From Gaiellasilicea sp963761905 (lineage in GTDB: Bacteria; Actinomycetota; Thermoleophilia; Gaiellales; Gaiellaceae), in assembly GCA_963761905.1 (NCBI GenBank), contig CAVXIQ010000007.1:62001-126000 (forward strand): a stretch of 64,000 bases of DNA. Direction: 5' to 3'. A program made the position numbers and the translations under genes. The notes beneath the pieces are model-generated. The model had not been told where the DNA came from and made no database searches. It saw only the letters and a program-made list of their open reading frames with translations. The first letter of the stretch is position 1, and each line of letters begins with the position of its first letter. Shown one piece after another: positions 36,899 through 46,121 of the stretch.

Positions 36899-38047
36899 AT
36901 GTCCTCGAGCGCAACGAGACCTCCGGAGTTGAAGACCGCCGACGTCCCGTTCGTCGACCTGAGCGTCACGACCGGCGCCGTCCACGACGACGTCCTCTCC
37001 GATGTGGCGGATCTGCTCGCGACGAACGCGTTCACGAACGGGCCTTCGGTCTCGGCGTTCGAGGAGGCGTTCGCGGAGTGGGTCGGCGCCGACCACTGCG
37101 TTGGGCTCGCGAGCGGGCTCGACGCGCTCCGTCTGGGTCTCCTCGCGAGCGAGATCGGCCCTGGGGACGAGGTCGTCGTTCCCGCGATGACCTTCATCGC
37201 GACCTTCGAGGCCGTCACCCAGACCGGCGCCACGCCGGTCGTCGTCGACGTCGGCGAGGACGACTACAACCTCGATCCGGCGGCGGCCGACGCGGCCATC
37301 GGCGAACGGACTCGGGCTCTCCTCCCGGTTCACCTCTACGGTCAGCTCGCCGATATGGCGGCGCTCGGCGAGATCGGCCGGCGCGCCGAGGTGACGATCC
37401 TCGAGGATGCGTGCCAGGCGCACGGTGCCGAGCGGGACGGTCGCCGCGCAGGCACCGGTGGCGAGATGGCCGCCTTCAGCTTCTACCCGTCGAAGAACCT
37501 CGGCGCGATGGGCGACGCGGGCGCTTTCGTGACCTCGTCAGAGGCGCTCGCCCGGCACGTCCGCTCGCTGCGCCAGCACGGGGAGGTCGAGAAGTATCGG
37601 TCCGAGTACCCCGGCTACACCGCTCGGCTCGACACGATCCAGGGATTGGTTCTGCTCCGCAAGCTGCCGCACCTGGCCGGCTGGAACGGGCAGCGCGCCG
37701 CCGCGGCCGAGCGCTACAGCGCCGAGCTCGCCGGCGTCGGCGACCTGACGCTGCCTCCGGTCGCGCAGGGGAGCTCGCCGGTCTGGCATCTCTACGTGAT
37801 CCGCACGGCCGAGCCACTCCGGCTCGCGGCGTTCCTCGGCGAGCGTGGGATTTCGACCGCCCGCCACTATCCCGAGCTGCCTCACCTCTCGGCCGCGTAT
37901 GCCGACCTCGGTCTGGCTCGCGGCGCCTTCCCGGTTGCGGAGGCGCTCGCCGCAGAGGGGCTCTCGCTCCCGATCTTCCCCGGGATCTCCGAGTCGCAGC
38001 TCGAGCACGTCTGCGAGTCGGTACGGGCGTACTTCGCGCGTGGCTAG
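36899..38047 (+). CDS. DegT/DnrJ/EryC1/StrS sugar aminotransferase
   Basis: A 382-residue PLP enzyme that should convert a keto-sugar nucleotide to an amino sugar. Marks are GVGL-type binding region HCVGLASGLDALRLGL, PAMTFIATFEAV, EDACQAHGA and the PLP lysine in FYPSKNLGAMGDAG. ATG 36899 (with AGAAGGCAGG ahead) fits the family better than the upstream in-frame start at 36830. The stop overlaps the GTG of the acyltransferase, so the two act in sequence. Confidence 0.93.
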   Translation: MSSSATRPPELKTADVPFVDLSVTTGAVHDDVLSDVADLLATNAFTNGPSVSAFEEAFAEWVGADHCVGLASGLDALRLGLLASEIGPGDEVVVPAMTFIATFEAVTQTGATPVVVDVGEDDYNLDPAAADAAIGERTRALLPVHLYGQLADMAALGEIGRRAEVTILEDACQAHGAERDGRRAGTGGEMAAFSFYPSKNLGAMGDAGAFVTSSEALARHVRSLRQHGEVEKYRSEYPGYTARLDTIQGLVLLRKLPHLAGWNGQRAAAAERYSAELAGVGDLTLPPVAQGSSPVWHLYVIRTAEPLRLAAFLGERGISTARHYPELPHLSAAYADLGLARGAFPVAEALAAEGLSLPIFPGISESQLEHVCESVRAYFARG

Positions 38048-38549
38048 CTCCCTCGACAACTCGGCGCCCAGCAACGACGCACCTCACCGCCTCCTCTCGG
38101 ACGTCCGCTTCGGAGAAGGCGTCGTCGTGCAGCCGTTCGTGAACCTCTACGGCTGCCGAATCGGCGACGGCACCCGGATCGGACCGTTCGTCGAGATCCA
38201 GCGCGACGTCGAGATCGGCGCGCGCTGCAAGATCCAGAGTCACACCTTCGTCTGCTCGGGCGTCGTGATCGAGGACGAGGTCTTCGTCGGGCACGGCGTG
38301 ATGTTCGTGAACGACAAACGGCCGCGCGCGACGACGGAGGGCGGCGAGCTGCAGGGCGAGGCGGACTGGGAGCTCCTGACGACTCGCATCTGCAGGCGCG
38401 CGAGCATCGGCTCGGGCGCGATCCTGCTTGGCGGGGTGACGGTCGGCGAGGGTGCGCTCGTCGGCGCCGGAGCGGTCGTTACGAAGGATGTCGCGCCCGG
38501 CTCGACCGTGCTCGGGAGCCCCGCTCGCGCGTCATTGCCGGCTTCCTAG
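38040..38549 (+). CDS. hexapeptide-repeat sugar N-acyltransferase
   Basis: A 169-residue left-handed beta-helix enzyme. Hexapeptide turns run through VVVQPFVNLYGCRIGDGTRIG and again through ASIGSGAILLGGVTVGEGALVGAGAVV in shorter pieces, and the loop VFVGHGVMFVNDKRPRA holds the likely catalytic His, as in WlbB/FdtC-type acyltransferases. It is translationally coupled to the aminotransferase and should acylate the new amine. With the dehydrogenase domain at 51981 this resembles the pathway to acetamido or diacetamido sugars. Confidence 0.9.
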   Translation: MASSLDNSAPSNDAPHRLLSDVRFGEGVVVQPFVNLYGCRIGDGTRIGPFVEIQRDVEIGARCKIQSHTFVCSGVVIEDEVFVGHGVMFVNDKRPRATTEGGELQGEADWELLTTRICRRASIGSGAILLGGVTVGEGALVGAGAVVTKDVAPGSTVLGSPARASLPAS

Positions 38550-39914
38550 ACGGGCTGGCGGCTCGAGCGCGCGACCGGTCGGAGCGAGACGTCCTGATAC
38601 GTCTCGCCGCGCGAGACGATTCCCTCCGTGACGCGATCCGATGGCTCGCTGCCGTCCCGCTCGCGCCACCAGGCCGCGACCTCGCGCGGGAGCGCACGCC
38701 AGATCTCGTCGCGCTCGGACATCGCGGAAAGGAACTCCCGGTAGAGCTCCCACTGGTTCGCGTCGCCCAGGTAGCCGTCGTCCGAGTGGGTGACGCACTG
38801 GATCAGCCCGTTCTGCTCGACGAGCTGCTCGCACTGGTCGAGCCACAGCCTCGTCGAGCGCTGACGCAGGAGCGTGAAGAGGGTGTAGTCCTGGGGCAGG
38901 GTGTAGGGCAGCTCGACGACCGGGCCGAGGAAGTAGGGCCAGAAGCTGCAACTGCCTCCGGGCTGCGGCTCGAACGGATCGGAGTGGGGGATCGAGCAGT
39001 CGTATTCGAAGGGAAGCTCCGCGAGCCAATCGTGGATGCGGTGGGTGGCGGGCGAGCGAAATCCCTGAGCGCCCAAGTCGATCCGCGAAGCGACGCAGGC
39101 GCGGAACGCCGGCGTCGAAGGCGCCGCGCGAGGCAAAGAGCGAGCGGTCGTGCCGCAGACCGTGGACGCCGACTTCGAAACCGCGTGACGTGAGCTCGCG
39201 CAGCAGGCCCGGGTCGATGGGGTACCACGCGCCGAAGTTGAAGGAGGAGCGGAAGCCGTGCTCCTCCTCGAGGTCGGCCACGGCGAGCGCCCGCCGAACA
39301 CCGCTCTCGTTCTCGACGTCGTGCGTCAGGATCATGGCCGCGCGGTTGCCGTCGGGCCAGAACCAGCGGAAACGGCCCTCGGTCCGGTCCTGCACGAGCA
39401 GCTGGCAGAAGGCGTAGAAGCGCAGGAGCCGCGAGACGCTCAGATCCAACGGCCACGCTGGGAAGTCAGGCCGCCCCTGCCAGCGGATGATCATCCGCCT
39501 GCCGGCGATCTGAGCGGCACGCGGGACGAGCCGTTTCGTGCGATAGAAGAGGTCGAGTTGCTCGGCCGAGAGTCGCCGGTAGGGACTGTCGTTCGTCCAC
39601 TCCTCGCAGACGTAGCCGCGATAGGCCTCGTCGAGGGCGAACGGGAGCGTGACGACCCGGGTCTTCTCGTCGAAGGTTGCCTCGAGCCGATCCCCGCTCG
39701 AGGTGGTGAAGGTTGCGAATGACTCGCCAGGCCCGCGCCCGATGTCGGCCGGCGCCGCGAAGAGCTGCCAGTGCCCGTTCTGGAGCCAGTTTCGAGCCGA
39801 ACCGTCGGCGGCGACGATCGCGTCGGTTGCCTCCCCCCGCTCGGCGAGGATCGGCACTGGCTCCGCGGGCCGGAGCAGCCGCTCGAGTGAGCTGCCCGTC
39901 GCGGTCACCACCAT
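38546..39914 (-). CDS. polysaccharide deacetylase-like protein, one frame break
   Basis: After repair 455 residues: an N-terminal 190-residue region of unknown fold (LQNGHWQLFAAPADIG, YRGYVCEEWTNDSPYRR) and a NodB-like C-terminal half with ILTHDVENE (metal Asp), EVGVHGLRHD (His-x3-His), FDYDC-type FEYDCSIPHSDPF and CVTHSDDGYLGD. The break near 39085 is repaired by removing one base. ATG 39914 overlaps the GNAT gene stop. Last gene of the seven-gene operon and convergent with the acyltransferase by four bases. It may trim or sense the modified glycan. Confidence 0.8.
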
Positions 39915-41003
39915 TCTCCGTCCATGCGGGTGAGCAGCGCGTCACCGCGCACGATCGCGTTCACGATCGCCTCGTCGCGGGCGGTGACGAGGAGCCTGCC
40001 CGGGCCGAGTTGCAGGAGCGTCCGCTGCTCGGAGAGTGGGCCCACGAGCCGTGGCTCGAGCCGACCGTAGATCCCGGCTGCGCCACGCTCGAGCGCGCCG
40101 TGCCGGAGGCGGCCGAGGACGATCCCGGCCTTCTTCTCGGGTGCGGCGAACTGGAGGACACGGCAGAAGCCGCCCGGGTGGAGCTGGCAGACATACCAGC
40201 CGGCGATCGTCGCCACGTGAGCGAACGAGCTCTGCCCACAACCGCCCGCGCTCGACTCGCCGCGGCCAGAGCGGCTCTCGGCGGACGGAGTTGTCGAGCG
40301 CCTCGAAGAGCCAGGTCAGATAGCCGACGTCGTACGCGGGCGCGAGCCGGACGTCGGCGGCCAGCGACGGAAGCTGCTCGACGAGCAGCTCGGGAGTCAA
40401 CGACTCGCTCGTCGCCTCCGGGTCGGGTGGATCGTCCGTGGAGACGAAGCGGCTCCCGACGCGATCGACGAGGCCGGCGACGGGGCGAAGCGCCAGCCCG
40501 ATCGGCTTCAGGCGGCTCGAGCGTCCGAGCCGGTGGATCGCGAGCCTGCCGGGCTTCAGAGCCTGCGCGAACGTGAGACAGCTCGCGTGCACCGTCGTCC
40601 CTCCGAGCCCCTCCCACATCTTGCGCATCGGCTCGGTGGCCCCGTCGGTGATCGTCAGGTCCTGCGGGCCGTCGAGATACGTATGGAGGAGGCGCGCCCC
40701 CACCGCCTGGGCGCGAGCTCGCGGATGGGCGAGCAGGTGCGCGCTGCAGGCCATCCGTACGGGGCGGTCCTCGAAGCGCATCCGCCGGACGTTCGAGCCC
40801 AGGAATCCCACGATCTCCTGCCCGTCGCTCGCCACGAGCGACGGCAGCTCCGGATCGAGCCAGGGCGACTCGAGAAGGGTCTGCTGGAGGAACCCGATCA
40901 GTCGAGACGCGGGTGTCCGGCCGGTGCCCTCGTGCTCGACGAGATCCCAGAGGCTCGCGACTCCCGGCAGGTCGCCGGCGCGGAGCTCCCGGATCTCGAT
41001 CAC
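39905..41003 (-). CDS. GNAT/FemAB-like acyltransferase, one frame break
   Basis: After repair 365 residues. The first 150 form a GNAT-like domain (IEIRELRAGDLPGVASLW, IVGFLGSNVRRM, the acyl-CoA/ACP-binding loop around HPRARAQAVGARLL). A second, similar domain follows, with GWYVCQLHPGGFCRVLQF and TARDEAIVNAI, a two-lobed arrangement like that of FemAB-type transferases. The break lies near 40217. Its GTG overlaps the carrier-protein stop. It is a candidate for the step moving the carrier-bound acyl or aminoacyl group to a sugar or peptide amine. Confidence 0.68.
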
Positions 41004-41254
41004 GACGCCTCGCGGAGCGCGCCGCACTCGGCGACGAGGTCGGCCAGCCGGCCGAGCGTCCGGAACCGCTCGACCTCGAGCCGGTCGGGCGGGATCTCGA
41101 TCCCGAAATGACGCTCGATCGCGAACAGCAGCTCGATCAGGGCGAGCGAGTCGATCACGCCCTCCTCGATCAGGTCGACGTCGACGCCGGGCGGCTCGAT
41201 CCCGAGCGCCTCCGGAACGAGCGACGCCAGCTCGTGCGCGATGTCGCCGTTCAT
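41000..41254 (-). CDS. acyl/peptidyl carrier protein
   Basis: An 84-residue four-helix carrier protein. The phosphopantetheine attachment Ser is in EEGVIDSLALIELLFAIE (about residue 36), with a hydrophobic helix II and acidic surface. It is overlapped by the adenylation gene before it (TGA/ATG) and the GNAT gene after it, so it is the dedicated carrier for this operon. Confidence 0.93.
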   Translation of the reverse strand: MNGDIAHELASLVPEALGIEPPGVDVDLIEEGVIDSLALIELLFAIERHFGIEIPPDRLEVERFRTLGRLADLVAECGALREAS

Positions 41255-42882
41255 GGCCGCGCCGGCTCCGCCGCGAACAGCCGCTTGATCTCGGTGCGGT
41301 CGATCTTGCCGTTTGCGTTCTTCGGCAGCACCGGCAGCTCGAGCCACCGCGAGGGCAGCATGTACGCGGGCAGGGTTGCGCGCAGCGCCTTCTTGAGTCG
41401 CTGGGAGGAGATGTCCACCTCGTCCGCCGGGGCGAACGCGCAGCACAGCGCGGTTCCCTCGAACTCGCCGTCGACTCCGACGACCGCGGCCTCGCGCACC
41501 TGCGGAAGGGCGTTCACGGCCCCTTCGACCTCTCCGAGCTCGATTCGATAGCCGCGACTCTTCACTTGCGAGTCGGCCCGGCCGAGGAAGTGCACGACCC
41601 CGTCCTCGTCGATGCGCGCGCGATCGCCTGTCTTGTAGATCCGAGCGTCCGGTCGTTCCGGCCGTGGATCCGGGAGGAACGACACCCGGGTTCGCTCCAC
41701 GTCGCGCCAGTAGCCCGGGCTCAGACCCGCACCGGCGAGATAGAGGTCGCCGGCCACGCCGGCCTCCGTCGGCCTCAGATTCTCGTCGAGCACGAGGAGC
41801 TCCTCGCCGCGGCAAGCCCGGCCGATCGGGATCGCCCGCGTGTCGCCGGGTGAGACGGAGTCGATCGCGTGGAAGCTGCTCGCGATCGTCGCCTCCGTGG
41901 GGCCGTACAGATTGGTGAAGCGAACGTGCGGTAACCGTGCGAGCCAGTGCTCCAGCACCGGTGTCGGCAGCACGTCTCCGCACGAGAGCACCCGGCGAAG
42001 CGTCGGGAAGCCGCCGTCGGGGACTGCGTCGAACTTCGCCATGTAGGTCAGGACCGACGGAACCGAGAACCACTGCGTCAGCTCGTGTTGCTCGATGAAG
42101 CGCGCGATCCCCTTCGGCGGCAGGTTGAGCGCCGGCGGCACCAGGTGGAGCTCCGCTCCGGTCGTCAGCGCGCCGTAGATGTCGAACGTGGACAGATCGA
42201 AATGGAGTGGAGGATGGCCGGAAAGACGATCGCCCTCGCCGATTCCAAAATGTGGCACCGCCCAGTCGAGAAAGGCAAGCACGTTGGCGTGCGTGATCAC
42301 GACGCCCTTCGGCTCGCCCGTGGAGCCGGACGTGAAGAGGATGTGCGCAGGATCCTCGCGCCCGGCCTCCGGCGAGACGGGATCGCCCGGATAGCCGGCA
42401 ACGGTGCTCGCGTCGAAGGCGAGCTCTCCGGCTTCGGAGTGGAGCGACCCGACTCGGACGCCCTCGTCCAGGCCGCCGGCCGCGCGAACCTCCTCGAGCC
42501 GGCCCGCAGCCTCCGGCGCGACGATCACGACCCGAGGCTCCGCGCGCGCGACGATCCTCGCCAGCCTCGGCCCCGGGCTGTCCAGGTCGACCGGAACGTA
42601 CGCGCAGCCGGCACGGAGCGCTCCGACCATCGCCACGATCGCAGCCGCGGATTTCGGGAGGAAGAGGCACACCCGATCGCCCCGCTCGCAGCCGAGCTCG
42701 AGCAGGCACCGGGCCAGGCGGTTCGCGCGCTCGTCCAGCAGCCCGTACGTCAGCGATTCCTCGTCCGAGACGATCGCGACCGAGTCGGGAGTCCGCGCGG
42801 CCTGGTCGGCGATTCGCTCGTGCAGCGTCTCGGTCACGTCGGCACGAGTCATGTCGGCACGAGTCACGTCGGCACGAGTCAC
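41251..42882 (-). CDS. AMP-forming adenylation enzyme (stand-alone A domain)
   Basis: A 543-residue acyl or amino-acid adenylating enzyme. Core motifs are visible: A3 ILFTSGSTGEPKGV, A4-like HFDLSTFDIYG, A5 NLYGPTEATI, A7 YKTGDRARID, A8 GRADSQVKSRGYRIELGEVE in two halves, and A10 NGKIDRTEIK with the catalytic Lys. The core around HFDLSTFDIY resembles NRPS A domains and DltA, with an Asp where amino-acid substrates are bound, so an amino acid is more likely than a fatty acid. The N-terminus is the repeated pentapeptide TRADV/M from a 15-bp tandem repeat, giving four possible starts (42882, 42867, 42852, 42837). Confidence 0.9.
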   Translation of the reverse strand: MTRADVTRADMTRADVTETLHERIADQAARTPDSVAIVSDEESLTYGLLDERANRLARCLLELGCERGDRVCLFLPKSAAAIVAMVGALRAGCAYVPVDLDSPGPRLARIVARAEPRVVIVAPEAAGRLEEVRAAGGLDEGVRVGSLHSEAGELAFDASTVAGYPGDPVSPEAGREDPAHILFTSGSTGEPKGVVITHANVLAFLDWAVPHFGIGEGDRLSGHPPLHFDLSTFDIYGALTTGAELHLVPPALNLPPKGIARFIEQHELTQWFSVPSVLTYMAKFDAVPDGGFPTLRRVLSCGDVLPTPVLEHWLARLPHVRFTNLYGPTEATIASSFHAIDSVSPGDTRAIPIGRACRGEELLVLDENLRPTEAGVAGDLYLAGAGLSPGYWRDVERTRVSFLPDPRPERPDARIYKTGDRARIDEDGVVHFLGRADSQVKSRGYRIELGEVEGAVNALPQVREAAVVGVDGEFEGTALCCAFAPADEVDISSQRLKKALRATLPAYMLPSRWLELPVLPKNANGKIDRTEIKRLFAAEPARP

Positions 42883-42892
42883 GTCGGCACGG
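42835..42892. repeat. 15-bp tandem repeat at a gene junction
   Basis: About 3.8 copies of GGCACGAGTCACGTC. They span the stop of the monooxygenase gene and the start of the adenylation gene; each copy supplies a GTG or ATG start in frame, so copy number can change the N-terminus and the overlap without breaking either gene. Confidence 0.88.
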
Positions 42893-43904
42893 GCGCGAAG
42901 GTCCCGGCGAGTGCGATCCCGATGTGCCGTAGGTCGGAAGCCGAGACGGGAATGTCGACGATCAGATTCTCGAAGCCGCGCTCCCTGTAGGCGTGGAGCT
43001 CAGCCGCGACTCGCTCGTAGCTGCCGACGAGATAGGGGCAGAAGGTGTGGTAGTTCTGGAACGGCCAGAGCCAGTAGGGATCCCGAGTCGGCTCGCTCCC
43101 GTTCTGCCGTCGCGAGAGCTGTCGATGCCAGTGGGAGTCCGTCACCTCCATGGCGAGCCGGTGCGTGAGCTGTCCTTTGCGATCGCCGGGGAAGCGGTCG
43201 TGCGCGACCTCCCAGGCCTCCTCGTCGGTCTCCCGCGCGACGATCCCCATCCGGATCCCCAGCGTGGAGGCCCCCTCGGCGCGTGGCGAGTCCGACCGCT
43301 CCTCGTGGGCCGGCTGCGGATACTTGACGGCGGTCGCGCCCAGCGCCTGCGCCGCCGCGAGCCCGGCGGGGGAGGAACCGGAGACGAAGAACGACGGCAT
43401 CAGCTCAGGCGGAACGGGAGGGCGCAGCGTCAGGTTCCGGACGCGGTAGTAGCGCCCGTCGTAGGCATAGGGCCGAGTCGTGTGCAGGAGCCCCTGGATC
43501 ACCGTGCCATACTCGACGAGCCGCTCGTAGCGGTCGTCGTGGGGGGTCTCGTCGCCCAGCGCGAGCAGATCCTTTCGGAAGCCGCCGGCGACGAGATTGA
43601 CGTCGAGACGCCGCCCGTGGAGAAAGGCGAGCGAGGCGATCATCTTCGCCGCGGCATAGGGGTGCATGTAGGCGGGCTGAACCGCGACGAGGGGGCTCAG
43701 CGAGCGGGATTCCTGCAGGATCAGCTGAGCGACGAGCCAGGGGTCGACGAGGCTGTTGTCGGTGTAGACGAGCATCCCGTGGAAGCCCGCGTCCTCGCTC
43801 CAGCCCGCGGTCTCCGCCACCCGCGCCCCATACGTCTCGCTCGATCCGTCCTTGGACTGAGGGCAGGTGGTGAAGACACGAATCGCCGAGTTCGACACGT
43901 TCAT
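42879..43904 (-). CDS. luciferase-like (LLM) flavin-dependent monooxygenase
   Basis: A 341-residue FMNH2-dependent monooxygenase. Family features include SEDAGFHGMLVYTDNSLVDPW split around the loop, LSPLVAVQPAYMHPYAAAKMIASL, NLVAGGFRKDLLALGD and FFVSGSSPAGLAAAQALG. It resembles enzymes that act beside NRPS or PKS carrier proteins, and could hydroxylate a carrier-bound substrate at N or C. ATG 43904; the stop overlaps the adenylation start. Confidence 0.87.
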   Translation of the reverse strand: MNVSNSAIRVFTTCPQSKDGSSETYGARVAETAGWSEDAGFHGMLVYTDNSLVDPWLVAQLILQESRSLSPLVAVQPAYMHPYAAAKMIASLAFLHGRRLDVNLVAGGFRKDLLALGDETPHDDRYERLVEYGTVIQGLLHTTRPYAYDGRYYRVRNLTLRPPVPPELMPSFFVSGSSPAGLAAAQALGATAVKYPQPAHEERSDSPRAEGASTLGIRMGIVARETDEEAWEVAHDRFPGDRKGQLTHRLAMEVTDSHWHRQLSRRQNGSEPTRDPYWLWPFQNYHTFCPYLVGSYERVAAELHAYRERGFENLIVDIPVSASDLRHIGIALAGTFAPVPT

Positions 43905-43935
43905 ACCTTAGTCCCGAGTAGTCCGGCGTCGACCG

Positions 43936-44889
43936 TCACGGAGCGATCGGCGAACATCGTGCTCCACGGGGCAGCGCCGTCGCCGGATCGAGCGGGCGAC
44001 CGGCCACCTCCACGGATTCGACGAGCAGCCAGCGGTTTGCGGCTGCTACGAGCACGCCGCCCTCCACTCGCTCGCCGATCGTCCCCGGCTCGGCGTCTGC
44101 CGGCCCCGGCCCAGGTGAGGCACGCAGCACGTCGAGCTCGACGTCGCGGACGACCGTGCGAGCCCGTCCCCAGGGGGAGTCGAACGGGCCGTAGTCGCAC
44201 GCTCGGACGAGCGCGGTCAGGCGCTCGGCCTCGAGCCCCCAGAGCAGCCAGCGGTCGTGTGGAGGGCGGCGGCCGAAGTACCGCCGCGCCGCCCGATCCT
44301 GCTCGAGCGCCGGAATCGCGTCGGCTCCTCCGTTCGCCGCAGCTTCGACGAGCGTCGTGACAAGGGGAACACCGTGCCGAACGCACTTGAGGTAGAGCGA
44401 GATCGCGGTTTCCTCCGGCTCGACGTCGAACTCGGCCGAGTAGGCGATCGGACCACCGTCGATCTGGCCCGTCAGCCAGTGGAGGCTCGAACCATGGCGG
44501 GTCTCGAGGTTGTAGATCGCCCAGCTCGGGACGTCGAGCCCGGCGTACCGCGGCAGCGGCCCGGGGTGGAGGTTGAAGCTGCCGACGGCGGGCGCCGCGA
44601 AGACCTCGGGCGCGACGAGCTGAAGCGAGTGGACGTTCAGGAGCAGGTCGATCCTGTCTCGGCGGAGCGCTTCGGCGAACTCTGCGCTCGTCACGAGCTC
44701 GGGCGGCCGGACTGGGAGTTCGAGCCGACGCGCGAGTCCGGCCACGCTCTGCTGCTCCGAGACCGCGTCACCGGCGAGCACGGCGACGACGCTGTGCTCC
44801 AGCGCATGCAGGGCGCGCAGCACCCGGATCCCGGCCGCTTCCTCGGCGACGAGGACGATCCGCAGGCCGGAAGCCGTGCTATCGCCCAC
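43936..44889 (-). CDS. methionyl-tRNA-formyltransferase-like protein
   Basis: A 317-residue protein with a formyltransferase N-terminal domain: the N10-formyl-THF site FNLHPGPLPRYAG with catalytic-region Asn and His (about 105-112), and LTGQIDGGPIAY holding the catalytic Asp. The C-terminal 110 residues match the Fmt C-domain only loosely. Within this operon it is unlikely to be the cellular Fmt; formylation of an amino sugar or a carrier-bound amine, as by ArnA- or VioF-type enzymes, is more plausible. It overlaps the phosphatase gene by 11 bases. Confidence 0.85.
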   Translation of the reverse strand: MGDSTASGLRIVLVAEEAAGIRVLRALHALEHSVVAVLAGDAVSEQQSVAGLARRLELPVRPPELVTSAEFAEALRRDRIDLLLNVHSLQLVAPEVFAAPAVGSFNLHPGPLPRYAGLDVPSWAIYNLETRHGSSLHWLTGQIDGGPIAYSAEFDVEPEETAISLYLKCVRHGVPLVTTLVEAAANGGADAIPALEQDRAARRYFGRRPPHDRWLLWGLEAERLTALVRACDYGPFDSPWGRARTVVRDVELDVLRASPGPGPADAEPGTIGERVEGGVLVAAANRWLLVESVEVAGRPLDPATALPRGARCSPIAP

Positions 44890-45481
44890 GAGCGCCGGTT
44901 CCCGCCGGAGGGAAAAGACCGTCGACGAGCCGCGGCACGAGTTCTCCGAGCTCGCGGACGGCGCTGCGATACGCGCTGCGACCGCGGCCGAGCGGGTCGT
45001 CGAGAGACGCTGCGATGTTGTGGACGCGAAGCGCGCGGCGCCGCTGATGCGCCGCGGCGACGGCCAATCGCGCTCGCTCTGCCGGGTCGCTCTCGGCAGG
45101 CGCGTCTACCTGCTCGAGCAGCTCCACGAGCTCGCGCAGGAGGAAGGCGCGCTCGACGAGCGCGCCGCCGTCGAGCACGGCCGAGGCAACGTGAACGGGC
45201 TCGAAGCCGACGACGGCGTCGCTTTCTCGTAGCGATCCGGGCTCGAGGCGGCGCGAGCGATGCGTGGAGATGTCGAGCCCGAGGTCGGCGGCAGCCTCGA
45301 TCGCCGCGGACGGCGGCGACTTGGGGCCGAGGTCGAGCAGCCCGCGCGAGCGCGTGGCGAGTGGGAGCGCCCCGGCGAGCCTGAGGACGAGCGCCTCCGC
45401 GATCGGGCTGCGGATCTGGTTCGCCGTACACACCAGCACGAGCTGGAAGTCGGGTTCCGCTCGCACTGGGAGCTCGGACAT
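44879..45481 (-). CDS. low-molecular-weight protein-tyrosine phosphatase (Wzb-like)
   Basis: A 200-residue phosphatase. The P-loop is VCTANQIRSPIAEAL (catalytic Cys18, Arg24), and the general-acid Asp is in ASLDDPLGRG. It is longer than the usual 150 residues because of an insertion around 100-140 rich in Glu and Arg. It should dephosphorylate the BY-kinase at 46219. First gene of the operon, so carrier-protein genes and phosphatase are co-expressed. Confidence 0.92.
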   Translation of the reverse strand: MSELPVRAEPDFQLVLVCTANQIRSPIAEALVLRLAGALPLATRSRGLLDLGPKSPPSAAIEAAADLGLDISTHRSRRLEPGSLRESDAVVGFEPVHVASAVLDGGALVERAFLLRELVELLEQVDAPAESDPAERARLAVAAAHQRRRALRVHNIAASLDDPLGRGRSAYRSAVRELGELVPRLVDGLFPPAGTGARGR

Positions 45482-45520
45482 CGGGCCAGCTTATGCCGTC
45501 TCGAAGACCTCGAGAACGAC

Positions 45521-45546
45521 GGTGGGCCGCGTCGCCGCGGCCCACC
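45521..45546 (-). terminator. terminator of the LPFTG protein gene
   Basis: An 11-bp perfect stem (GGTGGGCCGCG with CGCGGCCCACC) and a four-base loop lie between the LPFTG gene and the phosphatase gene. On the minus strand GTCGTTCT follows. Confidence 0.65.
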
Positions 45547-45570
45547 GGTCAAGCGTCGTTCGTGTCTCGG

Positions 45571-46092
45571 CTACGCCGAGTCGGGGCCTTCCCGCCGTCG
45601 CAGGAAGACGCCCAGGGCGATCAGACCGAGCGCGAGCGCCATGGTCGCTCCGAGCGAGATGCCCGTGAAGGGCAGCTCTCCGGTGGCCGCCACCTGCGTG
45701 TTCGACGGCGCAACGCCACTGGCCGGAGGCGCCGGCGGAGCCTTCTTCTTGACGACCACGGCGACGATGGGCTTCGGCGCGTACTGATCCGACGCCGCAG
45801 TCGCCTTGCGCGCGACGGGAGCCTTGCCCGTCACGATGCGCTTCACGGTATCCACCGTTCCCGTAGCCCCCGTCGCCGCGTAGCTCAGTGCGCCGAACGA
45901 GGCGAACGTGCCGAGCATCATCACCGTCAGCGCCGAGGCGAAGGCAACGCGCGAGTACCGGCGAACTTGACGAGTGGAGGCACGGCGAACGGATCCGCTC
46001 ACCTGCTCGACGAACTCGTCGCTCGGGACAGATCTCTCCGCCCGAAGCCGCCGTTCGACCTCGTCGCCCCCTCGATTCCAGAACCTGCCCAT
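45571..46092 (-). CDS. LPFTG-anchored membrane/cell-wall protein
   Basis: A 173-residue protein: basic cytoplasmic N-terminus, one transmembrane helix (about 48-72, VAFASALTVMMLGTFASFGAL), a low-complexity Ala/Pro/Lys segment (VVVKKKAPPAPPASG), then LPFTG at 140-144, a second hydrophobic helix and a positively charged tail: a classic sortase signal. ATG 46092 has AGGGGAGAG ahead. The presence of an internal helix before the stalk is unusual for a plain sortase substrate. No sortase is in the window. Role unknown, perhaps a wall link for the glycan. Confidence 0.8.
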   Translation of the reverse strand: MGRFWNRGGDEVERRLRAERSVPSDEFVEQVSGSVRRASTRQVRRYSRVAFASALTVMMLGTFASFGALSYAATGATGTVDTVKRIVTGKAPVARKATAASDQYAPKPIVAVVVKKKAPPAPPASGVAPSNTQVAATGELPFTGISLGATMALALGLIALGVFLRRREGPDSA

Positions 46093-46121
46093 GACTCTCT
46101 CCCCTGATCGATTTGATCGTG

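Noticed and set aside
43936..44889. Annotating this gene as the housekeeping methionyl-tRNA formyltransferase
   Set aside because: Its C-terminal domain is atypical and it is embedded in a carrier-protein operon without def or other translation genes.
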